From positions 620,001 through 684,000 of the forward strand of contig NZ_JAFLNE010000001.1 in assembly GCF_017313225.1 (NCBI RefSeq): DNA of 64,000 nucleotides, read 5' to 3'. Positions 1-7,538 of the stretch are shown in pieces. Each line of letters begins with the position of its first letter. Within the stretch, counting starts at the first letter, position 1. Both the position numbers and the translations under genes were made by a program. The notes beneath the pieces are model-generated. The model saw only the letters and a program-made list of their open reading frames with translations. It ran no database searches and had not been told where the DNA came from. This DNA comes from Allomuricauda sp. CAU 1633. GTDB lineage: Bacteria; Bacteroidota; Bacteroidia; Flavobacteriales; Flavobacteriaceae.

Positions 1-1
1 C

Positions 2-67
2 ATTGAGAGTCTTGCCGAGTCTGTAGGAATGGCAAAGGCCAAAAAAATTTATAAATCCTTTCACTGA
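2..67 (+). CDS. uvrC: UvrC C-terminus (partial)
   Basis: The last 21 codons of a gene that begins before the window. The peptide ends in VGMAKAKKIYKSFH, which resembles the end of the helix-hairpin-helix region of excinuclease ABC subunit C, where a G-x-x-K/A-AKKIY pattern close to the stop is typical. UvrC makes the two incisions in nucleotide excision repair. The stop lies 4 bases before the start of the patatin gene, so the two are probably co-transcribed. Only a short tail is visible, so the identification is an inference. Confidence 0.55.
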   Translation: MESLAESVGMAKAKKIYKSFH

Positions 68-71
68 TAGT

Positions 72-2342
72 ATGGGCATTAAACACATTTTTTCTGTTTT
101 AAGCTGTATTCTTTTTGGGGTTTTGGGCATGGCCCAAACACCAGATGGCGAGACACCCCCAAAGATAGGCCTGGTACTTAGTGGCGGTGGTGCCAAAGGG
201 CTGGCCCACATAGGAGCACTTAAAGTAATTGAGGAAGCCGGGGTAAAGGTGGATTATATTGGGGGCACCAGCATGGGGGCCATAGTGGGCGCTTTGTATG
301 CATCAGGTTATTCTGCACATGAGCTTGATTCCATTTTTAGGGTGACCGATTTTGCAGAACTTATTCAGGATAATGTGCCCAGGGGGGCCAAAACATTTTA
401 TGAGAAGGAAGATTCTGAACGCTATGCCTTGGGATTGCCGTTTACCAATTTTAGTGTCAGTTTTCCGCAAGCCATCTCTGGGGGTCAGAATATATACAAT
501 GAGCTGGTGCGATTGCTGTTTCATGTCAAGGACGTACATGATTTTGAAAAGTTACCCATCCCTTTTTTGTGCGTGGCCACTAATGTGGAAACTGGCGAAG
601 AGGTGTTGTTGGATCATGGGTATTTGCCTGAAGCTATCATGGCAAGCGGAACGTTTCCATCGCTTTTTGAGCCTTCGGAAATTGATGGAACCATATTGAT
701 TGATGGAGGAGTGGTCAATAACTATCCCATAGATAAAGTTAAAAATATGGGGGCCGATGTTATTATCGGAGTGGATGTACAGCACAATTTATCCACACGG
801 GAATCCCTTTTATCCGCTACGGAAATTTTACTACAGATCAACAACTACCGGACCGTTAATGATATGAAGAAGAAATCCGAAGAAACAGATGTTTACATAC
901 GACCAGACATTGATAAATTTTCGGTAATTGATTTTGGCAGAAGCAAAGAAATCGTAAAAAGCGGGGAAGAAGCTGCAAGGAATAAGATTCAGGAATTGCA
1001 AGTGTTGGCCCAAAGCCAAAATTATACGGGCATGGGCAAAAAGAATATCCAGATAATGGACAGTCTTACCATTAATAGGATGATCATTAGGGGGAACGAT
1101 CTGTATACCAGGGGATATATTAAAGGAAAACTAAGGTTTAACCTAGCTGAGAAAATCTCGTTTGAAGATCTAAAACAGGGCATGAACAATCTATCGGCAA
1201 CGGGAAACTTTAAGGCTATCCGGTACGAGTTGGTTTCCAACGGATTGGGTACAGACTTGATTCTAAAGTTAAAGGAAGACCCTACCAAAATGTTCTTGAA
1301 ACTGTCTGCCCACTATGATGACCTCTATAAAAGTGCGGCCCTTATAAATTTGACCAAAAAGAATCTTTTTATGAAGGATGATGTGGGATCGTTTGATTTT
1401 ATATTGGGAGATCATATAAGATATAATATGCAGTATTATCTAGACAAAGGGTATTACTGGAGTTTTGGCATAAATTCAAGGTTCACCGATTTTGATGAGG
1501 AGGTTGATTTTGGATTGATTCGGTCCAACTTTGATGTTCGTAATGACCCCAATATTCGTCAAATAAACTTGGACGTTACCGATTTGACCAACCAAATCTA
1601 TCTACAGACCGTTTTGCAAGAGGAATTTGCCTTTACCATAGGGGCAGAGCACAAACTTTTGCGATACAGTACACGAACCCTGAACCAATTGGAAGGGGAG
1701 GATGTGGAAGAATCGCTCATAGACCCTCCCGAAAGAACATTTTTTGAAAACTCCAATTATTTCAGTGCTTTCGGAAAAATTACGTTGGACACCTATGACG
1801 ACAAATATTTTCCCACAAAGGGGCTGTATTTTGACAGTGATTTTCATCTGTATCTTTTCTCATCGGATTTCAATGATAATTTTAGGGAGTTTTCCATTGC
1901 AAAAACAAAATTGGGAACCGTAATCCCTTTGTCCCACAACCTAAGTTTTAATATAGAAGCCGACGGAGGAGTTAAACTGGGAACCTCTGCCGTAACCTCT
2001 TTTGACTTTGTGCTGGGCGGTTTTGGAAACGATTTTGTGAACAATTTTGTGCCCTTTTTTGGATATGATTTTCTAAGTCTTGCCGGAAACAGTTTTGTAA
2101 AGGCATACGGACGTTTGGATTACAGATTTGCCCCAAAGAACCACTTGCTCTTGTCGGCAAATTTTGCCAATGTGGACGATGACCTTTTTAGGACAGGGGA
2201 ATGGTTTTCGGAGCCCACTTTTTCCGGTTATGGAATAGGGTATGGTTTTGAGTCGTTCATAGGTCCTATACAAGTATATTATTCCTGGACTCCAGAGATT
2301 AAAAATGACAGTATTTTCTTTAGTATTGGATATTGGTTCTAG
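72..2342 (+). CDS. Patatin-like phospholipase fused to POTRA and outer-membrane beta-barrel
   Basis: 756 residues with a signal peptide ending near Ala21. Residues 31-300 form a patatin domain: the oxyanion glycine loop GGGAKG at 38-43, the nucleophile elbow GTSMG with Ser67, and the catalytic Asp in a DGG motif near residue 213. A POTRA-like segment follows (about 330-415), then a region of alternating beta strands up to the C-terminal Phe typical of outer-membrane barrels. This patatin-POTRA-barrel order matches the PlpD type (type Vd autotransporter) of lipolytic enzyme. All patatin catalytic residues are present, so it should hydrolyse acyl esters of lipids, probably at the cell envelope. 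The start is the ATG just after the preceding uvrC stop. Confidence 0.9.
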   Translation: MGIKHIFSVLSCILFGVLGMAQTPDGETPPKIGLVLSGGGAKGLAHIGALKVIEEAGVKVDYIGGTSMGAIVGALYASGYSAHELDSIFRVTDFAELIQDNVPRGAKTFYEKEDSERYALGLPFTNFSVSFPQAISGGQNIYNELVRLLFHVKDVHDFEKLPIPFLCVATNVETGEEVLLDHGYLPEAIMASGTFPSLFEPSEIDGTILIDGGVVNNYPIDKVKNMGADVIIGVDVQHNLSTRESLLSATEILLQINNYRTVNDMKKKSEETDVYIRPDIDKFSVIDFGRSKEIVKSGEEAARNKIQELQVLAQSQNYTGMGKKNIQIMDSLTINRMIIRGNDLYTRGYIKGKLRFNLAEKISFEDLKQGMNNLSATGNFKAIRYELVSNGLGTDLILKLKEDPTKMFLKLSAHYDDLYKSAALINLTKKNLFMKDDVGSFDFILGDHIRYNMQYYLDKGYYWSFGINSRFTDFDEEVDFGLIRSNFDVRNDPNIRQINLDVTDLTNQIYLQTVLQEEFAFTIGAEHKLLRYSTRTLNQLEGEDVEESLIDPPERTFFENSNYFSAFGKITLDTYDDKYFPTKGLYFDSDFHLYLFSSDFNDNFREFSIAKTKLGTVIPLSHNLSFNIEADGGVKLGTSAVTSFDFVLGGFGNDFVNNFVPFFGYDFLSLAGNSFVKAYGRLDYRFAPKNHLLLSANFANVDDDLFRTGEWFSEPTFSGYGIGYGFESFIGPIQVYYSWTPEIKNDSIFFSIGYWF

Positions 2343-2449
2343 TTCAAGGAATATGTACCAAAGCCTTGGTTTTTCTTAAGAAATTGCCAAAAATCAGTAG
2401 TAAAACCATCAATTTTGAACAACTATAGTTAAAGTCCGTTAAAAACTTA

Positions 2450-2478
2450 TTTTCCTACAAAGGCTTAATGTATCTTTA
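2450..2478 (+). promoter_or_regulatory. Candidate promoter of the small RNA
   Basis: TATCTTTA at 2471-2478 fits the Bacteroidota -7 box (TANNTTTG) in all but the last base. A T-rich TTTT lies 17-18 bases upstream, where the -33 element would be. Transcription would start at about 2485, exactly at the first base of the first hairpin of the RNA candidate. Bases 2343-2449 hold no gene or other element I can recognise. Confidence 0.4.
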
Positions 2479-2484
2479 CACCAC

Positions 2485-2585
2485 ATAAGGGGTGGTTCCC
2501 TTATAACTTTAAGTATTGGTTTTTCATAATTTAAAGTTTGGTTGGTTATTTAGGAAAAGCCCAGTTTTAAGACTGGGCTTTTTTT
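2485..2585 (+). ncRNA. Candidate structured small RNA, about 100 nt
   Basis: Three consecutive helices can be drawn without overlap. P1 pairs ATAAGGG (2485-2491) with CCCTTAT (2498-2504). P2 pairs AACTTTAA (2505-2512) with TTAAAGTT (2531-2538), starting on the base after P1, so the two could stack. P3 is an 11-bp terminator hairpin with a T tract (2555-2585). A plausible -7 box lies just upstream. The segment has no coding potential of note. It lies between the patatin gene and DUF3108. It carries no SRP RNA signature loop. It could also be the leader of the DUF3108 gene, but the strong terminator argues for an independent transcript. Confidence 0.5.
2555..2585 (+). terminator. Rho-independent terminator
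   Basis: AAAAGCCCAGT (2555-2565) pairs with ACTGGGCTTTT (2572-2582) around a 6-base loop and continues into a T tract. It ends the small RNA candidate, or the uvrC-patatin transcript if that reads through. Confidence 0.85.
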
Positions 2586-2679
2586 GTATATAATATTTTG
2601 GAATAACTTTTGTTTAAGTAAATGTAAAGCGCATAGCCCCAAAAGCGATTTTATTAATTTTATAGCAATAAAAAGGGTC

Positions 2680-3459
2680 ATGAAAAAGACACTGATTGTA
2701 CTTATGCTACTTAGTGCCGCCTTGGCGATTGGGCAAAAATTCCAACCTGCCTACAAATCGGGCGAGTGGCTGAAATTCCGAATTCATTATGGATTCCTCA
2801 ATGCAAGCTATGCCACATTGCACTTAACCTCGGATACCTTGGATAGCATTCCCGTATACCACGTAGTGGGTGAAGGAAAGACCACAGGCTTTGCCAGTAT
2901 CTTTTTTAAGGTTGATGATACCTATGAAAGTTATTTTGGACGTAATAACGGAAAACCCTATCGTTTTGTTAGAAAGATAGACGAAGGAGGTTATACCAAG
3001 GATATTGAAATTGATTTTGACTACAAGGAGGAAATGGCCGTTCTTAGGGATAATAAGAATGGGACCGAACAGAAAATTCCGGTCCACAATAAAATCCAAG
3101 ACCTTATCTCGGCTTCTTATTTTATGAGGAATAATTATAACCTGGAAGAATTTGAGGAAGGCCAATCCATTAATCTGGATATGTTGTTCGATGATGACGG
3201 GGTTTTTCAGTTTAAACTAAAATATTTGGGAAAAGAAGTGCTCCGAACCAAGTTTGGCAAGGTGGAATGTCTTAAATTTAGACCTTTGGTTCAGTCGGGC
3301 CGTGTTTTTAAGGAAAAAGAAAGCCTTACCCTCTGGGTTTCAAACGATTTGAATAAAATTCCAATACGGATCAAGGCAGATTTGGCCGTTGGGTCGTTAA
3401 AAGCAGATTTGGAGGCCTATAACGGACTAAGAAACCAGTTTAAAATAATAATGGATTAG
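2680..3459 (+). CDS. DUF3108 domain protein, exported
   Basis: 259 residues from the ATG at 2680. This start is chosen over an upstream in-frame one because it gives a clean signal peptide (MKKTLIVLMLLSAALAIGQ) and because the upstream stretch is low-complexity leader close to the terminator. The body has the FRIHYGFLNASYATL opening, the ATLHL and VYHVVGEGKTTG strands and the late KIPIRIKADLAVGS segment typical of DUF3108, a family of periplasmic proteins of unknown role predicted to be beta-rich. TAATTTTA at 2655-2662 could be its -7 box. The stop is 10 bases before the dioxygenase gene, so the two probably share an mRNA. The function is not known. Confidence 0.85.
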   Translation: MKKTLIVLMLLSAALAIGQKFQPAYKSGEWLKFRIHYGFLNASYATLHLTSDTLDSIPVYHVVGEGKTTGFASIFFKVDDTYESYFGRNNGKPYRFVRKIDEGGYTKDIEIDFDYKEEMAVLRDNKNGTEQKIPVHNKIQDLISASYFMRNNYNLEEFEEGQSINLDMLFDDDGVFQFKLKYLGKEVLRTKFGKVECLKFRPLVQSGRVFKEKESLTLWVSNDLNKIPIRIKADLAVGSLKADLEAYNGLRNQFKIIMD

Positions 3460-3469
3460 TTTAGTTTGG

Positions 3470-4450
3470 ATGAAGAATGATGAGCGAATTGAGTCCCAAA
3501 TCAATAAGCTAGAAGAAAAATACAAAAACTCTGGTCAGGATCTTAGCTCGTATCTCGATGGATTGCTCTACCAGAGATACCTCACCTATTGGGACTATAT
3601 ACATTTAGATACTTTATTGAGCCTTCAGGTGCCACGCACCCATTTCCCGGATGAGGAAATCTTCATTATGTACCACCAGATCACCGAACTTTATTTTAAG
3701 CTGATCATCCATGAACAAAAACAGATTGTAGAGGACCGGTCTCAAGACCTTCAGTTCTTTATTGAAAAAGTAACCCGCATCAACAACTATTTTAAAGCGT
3801 TGATTTCCTCGTTCAGCATTATGATTAAAGGTATGGAGCGGGAACAGTTTCTTCGCTATCGGATGGCTTTGTTGCCCGCCAGTGGGTTTCAATCAGTACA
3901 ATACCGAATGATTGAACTCTATGCCACCCCCTTGGAAAATTTGGTGCACCATACAGAGCGCGATGATTTTTCGTCCAAGGATAGCATCGAGGAGCTTTTT
4001 GAGCATATCTATTGGAAGAATGGCGCAACGGACAAGGCCACTGGAGAAAAAACACTGACACTAAAACAATTTGAGATTCGGTATACCCCTCGGCTATTGC
4101 GTATTTCCAACCAAGTGAAGAACAGTACCGTATACCATAAATATCTTCAACTGCCCGAATCTTCCAGAAATAATAACGAGCTTATAAAAGCGTTAAAAGA
4201 GTTGGATATGAACGCCAACGTAAATTGGCCACTGATGCACATGGGCTCCGCCTACCGGTATCTGGCCAAGGAAAATCAAGAAATTGATGCCACCGGAGGC
4301 ACCAATTGGAAACAGTATTTACCGCCCAGTTTTCAGAAAATAATATTTTTCCCAACTTTGTACTCAGAAAATGAGCTTGATACATGGGGAAAACAGTGGG
4401 TGGACCATATATTTAATCCAGCAAACAAGCAATACAAGGAACAAGATTAG
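3470..4450 (+). CDS. kynA: Tryptophan 2,3-dioxygenase family protein
   Basis: 326 residues. The N-terminal half contains MYHQITELYFKLIIHE (about 66-81), the hallmark helix of heme tryptophan/indoleamine dioxygenases. The C-terminal half has a candidate heme-ligand His in PLMHMGSAYRYL and the substrate loop TGGTNWKQYLPP. Known family role: opening the tryptophan indole ring with O2 to give N-formylkynurenine, the first step of the kynurenine route. The loop normally reads TGGSSG in characterised enzymes and here it is TGGTNW, so substrate preference may differ. No other kynurenine-pathway gene is in this window. The stop is followed after one base by the M23 gene. Confidence 0.85.
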   Translation: MKNDERIESQINKLEEKYKNSGQDLSSYLDGLLYQRYLTYWDYIHLDTLLSLQVPRTHFPDEEIFIMYHQITELYFKLIIHEQKQIVEDRSQDLQFFIEKVTRINNYFKALISSFSIMIKGMEREQFLRYRMALLPASGFQSVQYRMIELYATPLENLVHHTERDDFSSKDSIEELFEHIYWKNGATDKATGEKTLTLKQFEIRYTPRLLRISNQVKNSTVYHKYLQLPESSRNNNELIKALKELDMNANVNWPLMHMGSAYRYLAKENQEIDATGGTNWKQYLPPSFQKIIFFPTLYSENELDTWGKQWVDHIFNPANKQYKEQD

Positions 4451-4451
4451 A

Positions 4452-5732
4452 ATGCGAAAATTTATTGGGGCAATTTTGACGCTGGTGGTTCTGGTGTCAT
4501 GCAAAGAAGAAAAGGTTGTAGTAAACGATGAATTGGTTAAGGTGGAAACGATAGAGAAACCACCCATCACCCATTTTGGGTTTAATCTGGATCACTTTAA
4601 TGTGGTGCATGATACAGTTCGCCGGGGGGATAGCTTTGGGGAATTGATGTTGAAAAACAAGGTGGACTACCCAAAAATTGCCGCTATTTCAGAAAAATTC
4701 AAGGACACCTTCGATGTGCGAAAAATTATGGTGGGCAAACCGTATACCATTCTTAAATCCAAAGACACTTCTGAAATCGCCGAAATCTTTATTTATCAAA
4801 ATGACAAGATCAACTATACGGTTGTTGATTTAAGAGATAGTGTAAAAGCCTACAAGAGCAAGAAAAAGGTAAAACTGGTCGAACGTGAGATAGGTGGTGT
4901 TATCGATCACAGTCTGTCCATGTCCATTGATACCTTGGGAGTAGATTATAACCTGACCTTTGCTCTTTCTGATATTTATGCCTGGACCATTGATTTTGGG
5001 CGATTGGACAAAGGTGACAGATTTAAAGTGGTTTTTGATGAGCGTTATATCAATGATACCATTTATGCTGGGATTGGTGCAGTAAAGGCAGCCTACTTTG
5101 AGCACAAGGGAAAAACCATATATGCTTTCCCTTATATGTCAGATGCAACCAACAATATCTTAGAGTATTTTGATCAAGATGCGAACAATTTAAGAAGCAC
5201 CTTTTTACGGGCGCCGGTTAAATTCCAATATCGGTTGTCGTCCCGGTATAACCTAAAAAGAAGGATTGCTTACTACGGCTATAAAGTAAGACCCCACAAA
5301 GGAACTGATTTTGCTGCCCCAATTGGTACACCCATTGTGGCTACTGCAGATGGAACAGTAACCGAATCGACCCGAAGAGGCGGAAACGGTAAATACGTGA
5401 AAATTAGACACAACGACACCTACAGCACCCAATACCTGCACATGAAAGCGCAAAACGTAAAACGAGGTGACTTTGTACGTCAAGGTGATGTAATTGGTTG
5501 GATTGGAATGACCGGAAACACTGGCGGGCCACACGTTTGCTATCGTTTTTGGAAGTATGGTAGACAAGTAGACCCTCTTAGAGAAGAACTTCCCGCTGCA
5601 GAACCCATCGCAGATTCGTTACGTACTGATTATTTATCTCATATTCAACCGTTGCGTGATCAATTGGATTGTATTGAATTGATAGAACCAACCCCAGAAC
5701 TCGAAGAAACGCTCATAACCTATAACCAATAA
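4452..5732 (+). CDS. M23 family metallopeptidase, lipoprotein
   Basis: 426 residues from the ATG at 4452, chosen because it gives a lipoprotein signal (LTLVVLVSC, Cys17); a longer in-frame start would overlap the dioxygenase gene. The C-terminal third is an M23/LytM domain: the zinc motif HKGTD (His282, Asp286), QYLHM (His330) and GPHVCYRFW. In the canonical motif the last pair is H-x-H; here it is H361-V-C363, so a cysteine replaces one expected zinc-ligand histidine. The N-terminal part is a long family-specific region. The likely role is peptidoglycan endopeptidase or a regulator of one, anchored to a membrane. The stop overlaps the pgi start by one base, which implies translational coupling. 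Confidence 0.88.
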   Translation: MRKFIGAILTLVVLVSCKEEKVVVNDELVKVETIEKPPITHFGFNLDHFNVVHDTVRRGDSFGELMLKNKVDYPKIAAISEKFKDTFDVRKIMVGKPYTILKSKDTSEIAEIFIYQNDKINYTVVDLRDSVKAYKSKKKVKLVEREIGGVIDHSLSMSIDTLGVDYNLTFALSDIYAWTIDFGRLDKGDRFKVVFDERYINDTIYAGIGAVKAAYFEHKGKTIYAFPYMSDATNNILEYFDQDANNLRSTFLRAPVKFQYRLSSRYNLKRRIAYYGYKVRPHKGTDFAAPIGTPIVATADGTVTESTRRGGNGKYVKIRHNDTYSTQYLHMKAQNVKRGDFVRQGDVIGWIGMTGNTGGPHVCYRFWKYGRQVDPLREELPAAEPIADSLRTDYLSHIQPLRDQLDCIELIEPTPELEETLITYNQ

Positions 5733-7369
5733 TGGCCTTACCCAAAATCAACGCGACTACTACCAACGCTTGGAAAAAACTTGCAGAACACTATAAACAA
5801 AATAAGGACACCCATTTAAGACAACTTTTTGCCGAGGATGCCGATAGAGGACAAAAATTCAGCATTCTGTGGGATGACTTTTTGGTGGACTATTCCAAAA
5901 ACCGAATCTCAGAGGAGACACTTTCCCTTTTGTTGGATTTAGCCGAGGAAGTAAAGCTCAAAGAGGCCATGGATGGTTATTTTGGGGGAGACCTGATCAA
6001 CCAAACCGAAGGAAGGGCCGTGCTCCATACCGCGCTTAGGGCTAATAAAGGCGACACTGTTTTGGTTGATGGAGAAAATGTGGTAGAGGAAGTTTACGAA
6101 GTAAAAGAAAAGATAAAATCGTTTTCCGAAGCTGTAATCTCTGGTGAAAAAAAGGGATTCACAGGCAAAGCCTTTACCGATATTGTCAATATCGGCATCG
6201 GTGGGTCCGATTTAGGCCCGGCAATGGTCACCGAGGCCTTAAAATTCTATAAGAACCATTTAAAGGTTCATTTTGTGAGCAATGTGGACGGAGACCACGT
6301 TCATGAAGTGTTAAAGGAACTCGATCCAGAAACCACTTTGTTCGTTATTGTTTCCAAAACCTTTACCACCCAAGAAACATTGAGCAATGCCTTGACCATT
6401 AAGAAATGGTTTTTGCAGCATGCTTCTGAAAAGGAGGTGGCCCATCATTTTGTGGCCGTTTCCACCAACCTTGAAAAAATTGCCGAGTTTGGAATAGCAG
6501 ATGATAATGTATTTCCCATGTGGGATTGGGTCGGAGGCCGTTTTTCGCTCTGGAGTGCTGTTGGCCTTTCCATCGCACTTTCGGTGGGTTATCAAAATTT
6601 TGATGACCTGCTTGCAGGGGCTCATGCCATGGACAAGCATTTCAAGGAAACTCCATTTTCAGAAAATATGCCCGTTGTTCTGGCTTTGTTGAGCGTTTGG
6701 TACAATAACTTTTACGAAGCAGAGACTGAGGCCATTATTCCCTACACTCAATATTTGCATCGCTTTTCGGCCTATTTACAGCAAGGCATCATGGAAAGTA
6801 ATGGGAAAAGTGTGGGTCGTGATGGCAATAGGGTCGGGCACGAAACTGGGACCATCATTTGGGGCGAGCCTGGCACTAATTCCCAACATGCCTTTTTTCA
6901 ATTGATCCATCAAGGCACAAAATTGATTCCAACCGACTTTATTGGGTTTAAGGAATCGTTGCATGGCGATGTGGACCATCATAATAAATTAATGGCCAAT
7001 TTCTTTGCGCAGACCGAAGCATTAATGAACGGGAAAACCGCTGATGAGGTTAAAAATGAATTGGAAGCACAGGGTGTTTCAGAAGAAGAACAAAAACCCC
7101 TGCTTCCCTTCAAGGTGTTTGAAGGCAACAAACCCACCAATACCATATTGATCAAAAAACTCACGCCAAAAACCCTTGGTGCATTGATTGCCCTTTACGA
7201 GCATAAAATCTTTGTGCAGGGCGTAGTTTGGAATATTTTCAGTTATGATCAATGGGGTGTGGAATTGGGCAAACAATTGGCCAAGACGATTCTTGCCGAC
7301 ATTGAAAATTCAGATATTGGCAAACATGATGCCTCTACATTGAATCTTCTCCAATTTTTTAAGAGCTAA
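5732..7369 (+). CDS. pgi: Glucose-6-phosphate isomerase
   Basis: 545 residues, the normal length for the long bacterial form. Two SIS sugar-isomerase domains are visible: [12 protein letters not shown] (about 151-162), the phosphate-binding SKTFTTQET, the PGI signature [12 protein letters not shown] and the C-terminal [14 protein letters not shown] signature (here [10 protein letters not shown]). It interconverts glucose 6-phosphate and fructose 6-phosphate in the cytoplasm. It is the last gene of a row DUF3108-dioxygenase-M23-pgi with 10, 1 and -1 base gaps; nothing resembling a strong terminator follows. Confidence 0.97.
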   Translation: MALPKINATTTNAWKKLAEHYKQNKDTHLRQLFAEDADRGQKFSILWDDFLVDYSKNRISEETLSLLLDLAEEVKLKEAMDGYFGGDLINQTEGRAVLHTALRANKGDTVLVDGENVVEEVYEVKEKIKSFSEAVISGEKKGFTGKAFTDIVNIGIGGSDLGPAMVTEALKFYKNHLKVHFVSNVDGDHVHEVLKELDPETTLFVIVSKTFTTQETLSNALTIKKWFLQHASEKEVAHHFVAVSTNLEKIAEFGIADDNVFPMWDWVGGRFSLWSAVGLSIALSVGYQNFDDLLAGAHAMDKHFKETPFSENMPVVLALLSVWYNNFYEAETEAIIPYTQYLHRFSAYLQQGIMESNGKSVGRDGNRVGHETGTIIWGEPGTNSQHAFFQLIHQGTKLIPTDFIGFKESLHGDVDHHNKLMANFFAQTEALMNGKTADEVKNELEAQGVSEEEQKPLLPFKVFEGNKPTNTILIKKLTPKTLGALIALYEHKIFVQGVVWNIFSYDQWGVELGKQLAKTILADIENSDIGKHDASTLNLLQFFKS

Positions 7370-7499
7370 ACAGCCAGTTTTTTATTTGTAGGGAAAAAGC
7401 TTAAGCATTTGTTTGTCAACTGCTTTTCTTTGTTAATTTTGTGTTAACTGCAACAATTTCATTTAACCTTGACTTAATCGCTGAAAGTCAAAAATGAAT

Positions 7500-7507
7500 C
7501 ACTTTTG
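7500..7507 (+). promoter_or_regulatory. Possible -7 box of the TonB receptor gene
   Basis: CACTTTTG matches the Bacteroidota -7 consensus TANNTTTG in all but the first base and is followed by GCAG, the same context as the perfect box before the glycogen synthase gene. It would give a leader of about 25 bases. No TTG lies at the usual spacing upstream, so this is tentative. Confidence 0.35.
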
Positions 7508-7538
7508 CAGGGCAAATTAAACACTTAAACACTGAGAA

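Noticed and set aside
2485..2585. SRP RNA, tmRNA or known riboswitch for the small RNA region
   Set aside because: No SRP tetraloop signature, no tRNA-like ends, and no aptamer core that I recognise.
4371..4451. Extended start of the M23 gene within the dioxygenase gene
   Set aside because: The ATG at 4452 gives a proper lipoprotein signal; the extension would put it inside the protein.
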